From CAZZKG01 sp964654825 (GTDB lineage Bacteria > Gemmatimonadota > CAZMKB01), in NCBI GenBank assembly GCA_964654825.1, contig CAZZKG010000039.1:1-34294 (forward strand): a stretch of DNA of 34,294 nt. The letters are read 5' to 3'. Of the stretch, positions 16,702 to 24,203 are shown in pieces. The notes beneath the pieces were generated by a model. It worked only from the letters and a program-made list of their open reading frames with translations. It did not search any database and was not told the DNA's origin. Both the position numbers and the translations under genes were made by a program. Each line of letters begins with the position of its first letter. Position 1 is the first letter of the stretch.

Positions 16702-17412
16702 ATGTCCGTCCTCTACTTCGAGAGGGAGCCCGAGCCTGAAAGCATGGAAGAAGAGCTGGATGTCGATGCATACACATCCTCCACGGCGGAACAACACCTC
16801 GAGAAACTGGACGATGAGCTGGTAAGCCAGATCCAGAGCACCGGACTGAGAAAGGGTTTGGTTCTCGACATGGGAACCGGTCCGGGATCGATCCCTGCGA
16901 AACTCTGTCAGAGAGTGCCCGGGCTGGTCGTAATCGGTGTCGATATCTCTCTGGCCATGCTACGGAAGGCTCAGGAGAAAATCCGCGAATCTGGGCTCGC
17001 AGACAGGATGTTTCTCGTGTGTGCGGACACGTCGGTACTCCCCTTTCCCGGAAACAGATTCGACATGGTCATGAGCAACTCTCTCCTCCATCATCTTCAC
17101 GATCCCGTACCAAGCCTCGATGAGATAGCACGAGTGCTGAGGAAGACTGGTGCCCTTTTATTGAAGGATCTACGGAGACCACCGCGCTTCCTCTACAAGC
17201 TGCACGTGGCCTACTTCGGAAGGAAATACGACTGTCGCATGCGTGAGCTTTTCGAGGCATCCGTCAGAGCAGCATTTACACTCCCTGAAGCAGAGAAGCT
17301 TCTCACCCGCTCTAAACTCGAAGCGTGTACTCCCATGAAATGGGGATCACAGTATTTACTGATAACAAAACCACCCGGGAACAGAGATGTTCCTGTAACT
17401 GAGTACCGGTAA
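16702..17412 (+). CDS. Class I SAM-dependent methyltransferase
   Basis: Cytoplasmic protein, 236 aa, Methyltransf_11/25 type. SAM-binding motif I is VLDMGTGPGS (residues 54-63), the acidic end of strand 2 is VIGVDIS with Asp81, motif II/III is CADTSVLPFPGNRFDMV (107-123), then SNSLLHHLHDP. This arrangement resembles the UbiE/arsenite/small-molecule methyltransferases, but the acceptor cannot be predicted. The ATG at 16702 follows GGGGGAAG; the extension to 16657 lacks an RBS. The gene ends 20 nt before hflK, so it is likely in the same operon, an unusual partner for hflKC. Confidence 0.85.
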   Translation: MSVLYFEREPEPESMEEELDVDAYTSSTAEQHLEKLDDELVSQIQSTGLRKGLVLDMGTGPGSIPAKLCQRVPGLVVIGVDISLAMLRKAQEKIRESGLADRMFLVCADTSVLPFPGNRFDMVMSNSLLHHLHDPVPSLDEIARVLRKTGALLLKDLRRPPRFLYKLHVAYFGRKYDCRMRELFEASVRAAFTLPEAEKLLTRSKLEACTPMKWGSQYLLITKPPGNRDVPVTEYR

Positions 17413-17432
17413 GTTAATCCGGAAGGAGGGCT

Positions 17433-18455
17433 GTGAAATTGGTTAACGATCGTTACGACGACGAGTATGAAGATTACCGTGAGATACGGCTGCCGAAGAT
17501 CGACTTCGGTAAGATCCAGTCTCTCGGCACGGGGATGATCGTGCTCATTCTTCTCGCTGTCTGGCTTTTATCAGGCGTCTACATCGTCGATCCGGACGAG
17601 CAGGGAGTGGTGAGGAGGTTCGGGAAGATGGTTCGCACGACGTCATCCGGTATCAACTACCACCTGCCGTGGCCGTTCGAGAAGGTTGACACTCCGAAGG
17701 TTACCGAGGTGAAACGGCTCGAGATCGGATTCAGGACGATCGATCCGGGACCTCCGGCACGATATCGCAAGGTGTCATACGAATCGGCGATGCTGACAGG
17801 TGATGAGAATATTCTGGATTGTGAGATCATCGTCCAGTACAAGGTTAAAGAGGCGCCGAATTACCTCTTTAATATACGGGACAGGGAGAACACGATCAGG
17901 GCTGCCGCCGAGTCGTCTCTGCGACAGGTGATCGGAAAAAACAACATCGACGAAGCCCTCACCACGGGGAAACACGAGATTCAGGTTGAGACGAAGGACC
18001 TTCTCCAGAACATTCTCGACCAGTACGAGTTCGGACTCCTCATCGTCGCTGTCCAGCTCCAGGACGTGCATCCACCCCAGGACGTCATTCATGCTTTCAA
18101 GGACGTGGCGAGTGCGAAAGAGGACAAGAACAAGCTCATCAACCTTGCCCAGGGGTACCGAAATGACGTTATCCCGAAGATCCGGGGAGAATCGGAGAAG
18201 ATCCTCCGGGAGGCCGAGGCATACAGGGAAGAGAGAATCAACAAAGCACAGGGTGACGTCGATCGTTTCCTGAAAGTACTCGCCGAGTACCGGAAAGCGA
18301 AACAGGTCACCGCACGGCGTCTGTACCTGGAGACAATCGAGAGAGTGCTGCCGGGTGTCAAGAAAGTTATCGCCAAGACAGGGAGAGACGGTACCAACTT
18401 TCTTGGGGTCCTTCCCATCGATTCCTTCACAGCGAGCGAGAAAGGAGGTGAATGA
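17433..18455 (+). CDS. hflK: HflK, SPFH/band-7 membrane protease-complex subunit
   Basis: 340 aa. A short acidic cytoplasmic N-terminus is followed by one transmembrane helix (about 33-52), then the periplasmic SPFH domain beginning VDPDEQGVVRRFG, with YHLPWPFEKVDTPKV and an exposed coiled coil (about 230-300: KAQGDVDRFLKVLAEYRKAK). With HflC it forms a cage around the FtsH protease and tunes membrane-protein turnover. It starts at GTG 17433 after a strong GGAAGGAGGG. Its stop overlaps the first ATG of hflC, giving tight coupling. Compared with E. coli HflK (419 aa) it lacks the long Gly/Pro-rich N-terminal and C-terminal tails. Confidence 0.93.
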   Translation: MKLVNDRYDDEYEDYREIRLPKIDFGKIQSLGTGMIVLILLAVWLLSGVYIVDPDEQGVVRRFGKMVRTTSSGINYHLPWPFEKVDTPKVTEVKRLEIGFRTIDPGPPARYRKVSYESAMLTGDENILDCEIIVQYKVKEAPNYLFNIRDRENTIRAAAESSLRQVIGKNNIDEALTTGKHEIQVETKDLLQNILDQYEFGLLIVAVQLQDVHPPQDVIHAFKDVASAKEDKNKLINLAQGYRNDVIPKIRGESEKILREAEAYREERINKAQGDVDRFLKVLAEYRKAKQVTARRLYLETIERVLPGVKKVIAKTGRDGTNFLGVLPIDSFTASEKGGE

Positions 18456-19315
18456 TGAGACGCGCACAACTTATTCCGGCGATTCTGGTTCTCGTTGCGC
18501 TTTTTCTCATCTCAGCCACCTTTCAGGTCGATGAGACTAACCAGGCAGTGATCACGCAGATGGGGAAACCTGTACGGACGGTACAGGAACCCGGGCTCTA
18601 CTTCAAGATCCCCTACCCCATCCAGGACGTCAATAGATTCGAGGACAGGCTGCTCGTTTATGACTCTGCGCCGACCGAGATTATCACCCAGGACAAGAAG
18701 AACCTCGTCATCGACAACTATGCTCTGTGGAGGATCATCAATCCTTTGAAGTTCATGCAGGCGGTGAACGATGAAAACGGCGCTCAGTCCAGACTCGATG
18801 ACATCATCTACTCAATGCTCAGGGTGGAGCTCGGCAAATACGACCTCCACGACATCGTTGCCACCTCCAGAGAAGAGATCATGGAAACGGTGACCAGGAT
18901 GTGCAACGATAAAGCGCTCGACTACGGCATCGAGGTGCTCGACGTACGGATCAAACGCGCGGACCTCCCGGAGGAGAACGAAAAACACGTCTTCGACCGT
19001 ATGCGGGCGGAGAGACAGAGGATAGCGAACCAGTACCGGTCAGAAGGAGAAGAGGAAGCAGTTAAAATACGTGCACAGACGGACAAGGAGAAGGTAATCA
19101 TCCTCGCCGAGGCCTACAAGAAAGCTCAGAAGAGCAAGGGTGAAGGTGACGGGCAAGCCGCGGCGATATACTCGGATGCCTTCGGGAGGGATCCGGTGTT
19201 CTACAAGTTTGTGAGGACGCTGGAGGCATATGAGAAATCGATTGACAAGAACACGACCATCGTGCTTTCCCCAGATGCAGAGTTCTTCGAGTATTTCTGG
19301 AAGAGCGGGTACTGA
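18455..19315 (+). CDS. hflC: HflC, partner of HflK
   Basis: 286 aa. N-terminal transmembrane anchor (residues 4-23), then the SPFH domain: ATFQVDETNQAVITQMGKPV, GLYFKIPYPIQDVNRFEDRL, VLDVRIKRADLPEEN and the helical stretch RMRAERQRIANQYRSEGEE characteristic of HflC, ending in FFEYFWKSG. Two consecutive ATGs exist at 18452 and 18455. GGAGG at 18444-18448 sits 6 nt from the second and only 3 nt from the first, so I favour 18455, though the first ATG forms an ATGA overlap with hflK. Paired hairpins after the stop probably end the operon. Confidence 0.93.
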   Translation: MRRAQLIPAILVLVALFLISATFQVDETNQAVITQMGKPVRTVQEPGLYFKIPYPIQDVNRFEDRLLVYDSAPTEIITQDKKNLVIDNYALWRIINPLKFMQAVNDENGAQSRLDDIIYSMLRVELGKYDLHDIVATSREEIMETVTRMCNDKALDYGIEVLDVRIKRADLPEENEKHVFDRMRAERQRIANQYRSEGEEEAVKIRAQTDKEKVIILAEAYKKAQKSKGEGDGQAAAIYSDAFGRDPVFYKFVRTLEAYEKSIDKNTTIVLSPDAEFFEYFWKSGY

Positions 19316-19332
19316 TCTATCAGTCAGTTTGT

Positions 19333-19395
19333 ATGAAAATGCCGCCCGAAGAGCATTTTCATCTTTCATCGTGCCCCCGAATTATGGCGGGGGCA
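19333..19395 (+). terminator. Double hairpin after hflC
   Basis: Two perfect inverted repeats in tandem: ATGAAAATGC / GCATTTTCAT (19333-19342 with 19353-19362, 10 bp, 10-nt loop) and TGCCCCCG / CGGGGGCA (19372-19379 with 19388-19395, 8 bp, 8-nt loop). There is no long T run, so it may act as a Rho-independent terminator of reduced strength or as a 3'-end protector. Confidence 0.5.
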
Positions 19396-19463
19396 TGGGG
19401 GTTATTGAAATTTACATGATATGGGCGGTGTGAATTCTCCCCTCCCATATAAATCAGGCAGTT

Positions 19464-19781
19464 ATGTTCCTGTGGAAGATCCTGCTCGTAGCAGGTGTAA
19501 TACTCATTATCAACCGGATCGTGCGATACGGTACTATCGGGCGGGGACCGGACTCGGGAAAACAGGCCATCCGTGGGGCCCGAAGTGGAGGCAAACCAGC
19601 CCGGGTCCAGTGTCCCTGGTGCGGGAGCTGGAATATCAGTCAGTACAGGGACCTGAGGGGGATTTACTGGTTCCTCATTCTCCTGACACTGGGACTCATC
19701 CTTCTCATCATGCCCGTATTCCCAAGGGTGAACAAGTGTAACAGCTGCGGCAAGAGATGGTCGTTCGGAAAGAAGCAGTGA
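19464..19781 (+). CDS. Small membrane protein with split zinc ribbon
   Basis: 105 aa. Transmembrane helix 1 is at about 4-19 and helix 2 at about 68-85. Two CxxC knuckles, CPWC (50-53) and CNSC (92-95), lie on either side of helix 2. If they form one zinc ribbon, helix 2 would have to be a re-entrant or peripheral element; otherwise each may pair with another chain. The C-terminal CNSCGKRWSFG has the typical zinc-ribbon 'CxxCGxxW' form. The family is not recognised beyond this. It follows the hfl operon but is separated by the paired hairpins; no clear promoter was seen. Confidence 0.6.
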   Translation: MFLWKILLVAGVILIINRIVRYGTIGRGPDSGKQAIRGARSGGKPARVQCPWCGSWNISQYRDLRGIYWFLILLTLGLILLIMPVFPRVNKCNSCGKRWSFGKKQ

Positions 19782-19906
19782 GGGATATCCAGGACAATGG
19801 GAAGGCACCGGGCAGGCTGACAGTATGGATTCATATACCATGAAACCAGTATGTTCAAGACAGGACTTAACCTGACAATCCGATCCCCGGCCGGACAATA
19901 AAAAAG

Positions 19907-19979
19907 TGAGCCGTGTTGGGCTCGAACCAACGACCCTCTGCTTAAAAGGCAGATGCTCTACCACCTGAGCTAACGGCTC
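19907..19979 (-). tRNA. tRNA-Lys (anticodon TTT)
   Basis: 73 nt cloverleaf. The acceptor stem is GAGCCGT / ACGGCTC, with D-arm GCTC...GAGC, anticodon stem CTGCC / GGCAG around CTTTTAA (anticodon TTT), and a T-arm with GGTTCGAGCCC. CCA is not encoded. A T-rich run (19900-19905 read on the minus strand) follows directly and can terminate transcription. Confidence 0.95.
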
Positions 19980-19991
19980 ACATCTGCCCAT

Positions 19992-20020
19992 ATTTTAATC
20001 CATTATAACACTTGTGTCAA
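19992..20020 (-). promoter_or_regulatory. Promoter of tRNA-Lys
   Basis: Minus strand: TTGACA (20020-20015), 17 nt, TAAAAT (19997-19992), about 13 nt before the mature tRNA 5' end, consistent with a short 5' leader. Confidence 0.65.
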
Positions 20021-20084
20021 TCTCTCGTAGAACAACCACAACTAACGGCACAGGAGATGGTTGTAATATGGGGAGTAGTATTGT

Positions 20085-22466
20085 TCAATACCCGGCCACT
20101 GTCCGCCAATTCCATCCCCGATCCCACCTCACCGGCACCCTGTGCTTTCCCCTGACCACCGACGAGTGAGGGATCTGGGCGATGAACATGGAACGCCCGT
20201 AGGTCGCCGTCGCCAGCGTCCTGGTCGGCTGGTGGAACGTGAGATCCACGACGGGAACCATCGGCAGCCCGTCGTTGAAACTCTGCCAGGAACCTCCCGC
20301 ATCCGTCGAGACGTAGACACCGACGTCGGTGCCGATGTAGAGGATGTCGGTCGACTCGGGATCGATGATGATGTCGTTGACCGGAACTTCCGGAAGATCG
20401 CTGCTTATGTCCGTCCAGGTCTGACCTCCGTCCGATGTGGAATAAACGTGTGCGAGAGGCAAATCCCACCGGAATCCCGACATTGTCACGTAGGCCTTGA
20501 GAAAATCCTGTGGATCCACGGCGACACGGGTGACCCACCGTTCGGGCAGGCTCGATCCGATGTCCGTCCAGTACTGACCACCGTTGAAGCTGACATGGAC
20601 ATTCCCGTCGTCCGTGCCCACATAGATCACCTGTGAGTTCGAGGGGGCGACGGCCATCGTGGTGATCGTGTTATAGACGAGATTTCCGCCCGAGTCGCCG
20701 TCAGTCAGATCATTACTGATCGGCATCCACGACTGGGCACCGTTCAAGGTGCGGTACACGCGGTATGTACCGTAGTATAGCGTGCGACTGTTCGAGGGAT
20801 CCATCACGACCGGAGTCGACCAGTTGCGGCGGTCGTATCCATCGATACCGCTGGTAGCATCGCTGAACGAATATCCTCCGTCGGTGGACTTCCCGAGCCC
20901 GCCGTACTGGTATTCGGCATAGATGACGTTGGAGTTGGTCGGTTCCACCAAAACGTAGAAACCGTCCCCGCCGTAGATCTCCTGCCAGTCGTCGATTCCG
21001 CCGCTCAACGTCCTCATCGTCCCGTTGTCCTGGGCACCTCCGTATATGCGCTGAGGGATCTGGAAGTCGATCTCGTTCGTGTAGAACTGGGTGATCGGCA
21101 GGTCATAGGCCTTCGTCCATGAGCTCCCGCCGTTTGATGAAAAGTAGATCCCGCCGTCGTTGCCCTCGATCGTCCAGTTGTGATCAGCCGGATCTATGTA
21201 CTGGGCATGGTGGTCGACGTGATTGCTGTAAGCTACCTGGAACCAGGAATCACCGCCGTTGATCGTCTTGTACATCCCCACACCGTGCGCGAAGAGGATG
21301 TTGGGGTTCGTAGGATCGGCCTCGATGAATCCGAACCACCATCCATAGGAGTAGTAGAACATGCCGTATTCGAGGGTGCTGTCGTTGACCCGGGACCAGC
21401 TGCCGCCGGAATCGGTGCTCCTGTAAACTCCCATGAAGTAACCGATGTCGTCAGCGAAGATGGCATACACGATCGAAGGGTCGGCGGCTGAAAGCGTGAG
21501 TCCGATCCTCCCGACATCGGGTGAGCTGTTCGGCAGTCCATTGGTCAGGAGGCTCCAGGTGTCACCGCCGTCGGTGGTTTTATACACTCCGCTCGTGACA
21601 CCGCCGTAACTTCGCGAACCCGGGCGACGGATCCTCTCCCACATGGAGGCGTAGAGGACATCGGTGTTGTCGGGATCTTGGATGATGTCTACCGCACCTG
21701 TGGAATCGCTTACGGAGAGCACCTGCTCCCATGTCAGACCGCCGTCCGTGGTGCGGTAGAGGCCTCGATCGGGGTTCGTGCTGAACAGTGTCCCGACGGC
21801 CGCGACGTAGACTCTGTCCGGATCCGAAGGGTCGACAATCATCCTGCCGATGTAGCGCGTCTCTTCGAGACCGACATACTCCCAGGAGCCTCCGGCATCG
21901 GTCGTCTTGAACACCCCGAATCCTCCGTAGGTGACACTGCCTCCTCCTGCATTTGCCTCTCCCGTTCCGGCAAAGAGGATATCGGGATTCACGGGATCGA
22001 TCGCGATGGCCCCGATCGAAAGGGTCGGCTGCTGATCGAAGAGGGCGATCCATGTGTCACCACTGTCGGTAGATTTAATTACGCCTCCGCTGGCACTGCC
22101 GGCATAGATGATGTCCCGATCCCGCGGATCGACGGCCAGATCCGTTATCCGGCCCCCGATGTTGGTCGGCCCGGCAGGTACCCAGGTGACCTGCCTGAGA
22201 CCCGGGAGCGTCCGGCCTCTCCCCCGGATCGCGTCGGCCACCGCTTCCTGGTAGGCCGCCTGGTTCACTTCTCCGATGGGATAGGCCCTCTGGGCGAAGA
22301 ACCAATCACTGGGTGTGAATCCTCTCTCCTCTTCTTCCGGAGATTCCCGGTCGACCCAATGCTCGGCGCCGTCGGGAGCCTCCCTCCTCACAATCGGTGT
22401 CGAGCACGCGATCAATGATACAAGAAAACAGATCGTAATCAGACAGACCCATATCGATTTCATCAT
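20085..22466 (-). CDS. Lipoprotein with sortilin/VPS10-type Asp-box beta-propeller
   Basis: 793 aa, exported lipoprotein (signal with lipobox LIAC, Cys21). From about residue 90 to 770 it is built of repeats each carrying an Asp-box (S/T-x-D-x-G-x-T-W). About twelve are visible, for example STDSGDTW, TTDAGGSW, TTDGGLTW, TTDGGDTW, STDSGGSW, TINGGDSW and SSNGGSSW. Many are preceded by a DPxNPDxLYAG-type strand. This is the fold of BNR/sortilin propellers, which bind glycans or peptides or stay structural; no sialidase active site is recognisable. ATG at 22466 has GGAGGAGAG upstream; a second ATG follows directly. A strong promoter and a repeated leader lie upstream. Confidence 0.85.
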   Translation of the reverse strand: MMKSIWVCLITICFLVSLIACSTPIVRREAPDGAEHWVDRESPEEEERGFTPSDWFFAQRAYPIGEVNQAAYQEAVADAIRGRGRTLPGLRQVTWVPAGPTNIGGRITDLAVDPRDRDIIYAGSASGGVIKSTDSGDTWIALFDQQPTLSIGAIAIDPVNPDILFAGTGEANAGGGSVTYGGFGVFKTTDAGGSWEYVGLEETRYIGRMIVDPSDPDRVYVAAVGTLFSTNPDRGLYRTTDGGLTWEQVLSVSDSTGAVDIIQDPDNTDVLYASMWERIRRPGSRSYGGVTSGVYKTTDGGDTWSLLTNGLPNSSPDVGRIGLTLSAADPSIVYAIFADDIGYFMGVYRSTDSGGSWSRVNDSTLEYGMFYYSYGWWFGFIEADPTNPNILFAHGVGMYKTINGGDSWFQVAYSNHVDHHAQYIDPADHNWTIEGNDGGIYFSSNGGSSWTKAYDLPITQFYTNEIDFQIPQRIYGGAQDNGTMRTLSGGIDDWQEIYGGDGFYVLVEPTNSNVIYAEYQYGGLGKSTDGGYSFSDATSGIDGYDRRNWSTPVVMDPSNSRTLYYGTYRVYRTLNGAQSWMPISNDLTDGDSGGNLVYNTITTMAVAPSNSQVIYVGTDDGNVHVSFNGGQYWTDIGSSLPERWVTRVAVDPQDFLKAYVTMSGFRWDLPLAHVYSTSDGGQTWTDISSDLPEVPVNDIIIDPESTDILYIGTDVGVYVSTDAGGSWQSFNDGLPMVPVVDLTFHQPTRTLATATYGRSMFIAQIPHSSVVRGKHRVPVRWDRGWNWRTVAGY

Positions 22467-22487
22467 CTCTCTCCTCCGTCACCCATG

Positions 22488-22569
22488 GACATCGTTCCTC
22501 CCCATGGAGCCAGTTGAAGACATCGTACTTCTCCAATTAAGCTCCCTCACGACATCGTTCCTCCCCATG
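22488..22569 (-). repeat. Three repeated Shine-Dalgarno + ATG modules in the leader
   Basis: Plus-strand copies of GACATCGTTCCTCCCC start at 22488 and 22551 (extended match GACATCGTTCCTCCCCATG), with an imperfect copy at 22519 (GACATCGTACTTCTCC); spacing is 31-32 nt. Read on the transcript strand each is an SD-like GGRGARG followed by ATG, opening mini-ORFs of 2, 14 and 9 codons. The third ends in a TGA that overlaps the main ATG at 22466 (ATGA). Confidence 0.6.
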
Positions 22570-22595
22570 ATAGCAGATCTCGACTCTCATGTCAA
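22567..22595 (-). promoter_or_regulatory. Promoter of the propeller lipoprotein gene
   Basis: Minus strand: TTGACA (22595-22590), 17 nt, TATCAT (22572-22567). Transcription would start near 22560, inside the first leader repeat. The 422-nt intergenic stretch 22467-22888 holds this promoter, the repeats, the divergent promoter at 22676 and a small GACCCA/TGGGTC hairpin (22729-22744). Confidence 0.65.
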
Positions 22596-22675
22596 TCAGA
22601 AGTCATACGCGGAAAGCGGAGCACGCGATGAGAACGCACATAACTTATTTTTATATAACGATCTATTAAATTCGC

Positions 22676-22705
22676 TTGACATTTTCTCGTATTCTGTTGT
22701 ATCAT
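22676..22705 (+). promoter_or_regulatory. Promoter of the decayed propeller gene
   Basis: TTGACA (22676-22681), 18 nt, TATCAT (22700-22705), preceded by an A/T-rich UP-like tract (about 22640-22675). It leaves a 180-nt leader before the ATG at 22889. Confidence 0.6.
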
Positions 22706-22888
22706 GAGTGGAGGGAATAAGAAACATTGACCCATATCTGGGTCCATTATCCACAACCATTACTTTAAAAACCGATATCATCTTCCCTCCTGCCACTTAT
22801 AGACTATCCTTCAACGATGGAGACTCTTAGATAGATGAACGTAGTGAGATCTTGATCGTCGTCCTTCGACAGAAAGGAGCTGTTTAAA

Positions 22889-24030
22889 ATGATAACAACT
22901 AAACGGCTCGCCTCAACGATTGGGTTACTATTACTCGTTCGAGCCACGCTCTTCGCAGTGGGTTGGGCAAAGACGTTCGGCGGTCTTAGGGATGAAACCG
23001 CATCATCCGTTCAGCAGACAGTGGATAGTGGTTATGTTGTTGCCGGTAATTCCGAAGACGGTGCTTGGTTGATAAGGATCGATGCAACAAGCCTGGTTTC
23101 CTGGCAGAAGACCTACAGCGCGGGTTCTGTCCGTGATGTCAACCAGAACGCCGACGGCAGTTACATCGTTGCCGGAACTACATCCCTTGGTGCCGGTGGG
23201 AATGATATGTGGGTGTTAAAGCTTGATGGCTCAGGTAATGTCGAGTGGGAGAAGTCGTATGGTCTTTAGATCGGAAATGAGAACACCGAAAGCGACCCAC
23301 ATATCCAGCAGACTCTTGGTGGAAGGTACATCGTCGCCGGTACCGCTACGCCAATTGGAATAAACTCAAAGGCCTGGGTGTTAAAATTAGAGGCAGACGG
23401 TAGTATTTACTGGCAGAAGACATACAGCACAATTTCCGATTATATTGTATCCTCAATCCAGCAGACTTCCGATGAGGGTTACATTCTGGCAGGTAGAAAG
23501 GGTGATTATAACGATATTACGAACATGGGTGATGCATGGATTATGAAGCCTGACGTTAGCGGAACTATCGAATGGCAGTATACCTATGGCGGTTCTGAAT
23601 CGCCGGAAACGGATGACGATTTAATCTCATCCATCCAGTAGACCACTGGCCGGTGCGGATGGCAAACCCGTCCCCGGATATCCGGGCAAATGGTTCCGAT
23701 GGTCCGGTAACGATAACTGGCGGCGAGGTTCTTTCCATTACGATTACCCTTGACGCCGTGGGTAGAATTCAGGATGATGCGGACTGGTGGCCACTGGCAT
23801 CAACACCGATGGGATGGTAGCACTATGCCGTTGGTGCGGGCTGGACATCAGGCTTCGCTGTTACGTATGGAGGGCCTCTCTTTGACCTGCCGAGATACGA
23901 AGTACTGCGAATGTCCATTCTGCCCGCGGGTAGCTACACCTTCCATTTCGGCGTTGATATGAACATGAACGGTGTTTTGAATCCCGGCCAGCTGTATTAC
24001 GATAGTGTGGAGGTGACCGTAATACCGTAG
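22889..24030 (+). pseudogene. Decayed exported beta-propeller protein with three in-frame TAG codons
   Basis: A signal peptide (start 22889, RBS AAAGGAG) leads into repeats of the type SVQQTVDSGYVVAG... MWVLKLDGSGNVEWEKSYG, a propeller family common in deltaproteobacteria and related groups. The frame is broken by TAG at 23267-23269, continues in the same frame (HIQQTLGGRYIVAG), and is broken again by TAG at 23639-23641 exactly where a second Gln of SSIQQT is expected. The coding frame then shifts. From 23659 a C-terminal beta domain follows (ANGSDGPVTITGG ... GVLNPGQLYYDSVEVTVIP), itself interrupted by TAG at 23818-23820 where a Tyr is expected, and ends at TAG 24028-24030. More A/T-rich codons than the neighbours suggest transfer from another lineage followed by decay and internal deletion. 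Confidence 0.75.
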
Positions 24031-24098
24031 GCATAGAAGCGGTCAAATCACGTCTTCATGTAATATTATATTAAGGATAAGGATCGAATAATGAGAGT

Positions 24099-24133
24099 GG
24101 GGAAGAAGGGGGAGTGCCTGTCCCCTTCTCCCC
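24099..24133. terminator. Hairpin between convergent genes
   Basis: Imperfect inverted repeat (5' arm GGGGAAGAAGGGG, 3' arm CCCCTTCTCCCC, one bulged base, 10-nt loop) between the ends of the plus-strand pseudogene and the minus-strand gene at 24204. It could terminate both. There is no T run. Its GGGGACAGGCACTCCCC core (minus strand) also resembles dispersed REP-type elements. Confidence 0.4.
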
Positions 24134-24203
24134 TGATTTCAACTGGATGGGACTTCCACTTCACTCGATCCGGATTTTGTGAGTCGCTGTTACGACACTA
24201 CCA

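Noticed and set aside
19359..19991. Minus-strand open frame of 210 codons
   Set aside because: It runs through the tRNA-Lys gene and opposite the zinc-ribbon protein, so it is not a gene.
22488..22569. CRISPR array
   Set aside because: There are only three copies, one imperfect, with 12-16 nt between them, and they coincide with ribosome-binding motifs; no cas genes are present. No CRISPR array is seen anywhere in the window.
22889..24030. Genome-wide amber recoding as explanation of the three TAG codons
   Set aside because: Two intact genes here end properly at TAG, and the same gene also has a frame change and deletion, so decay is simpler.
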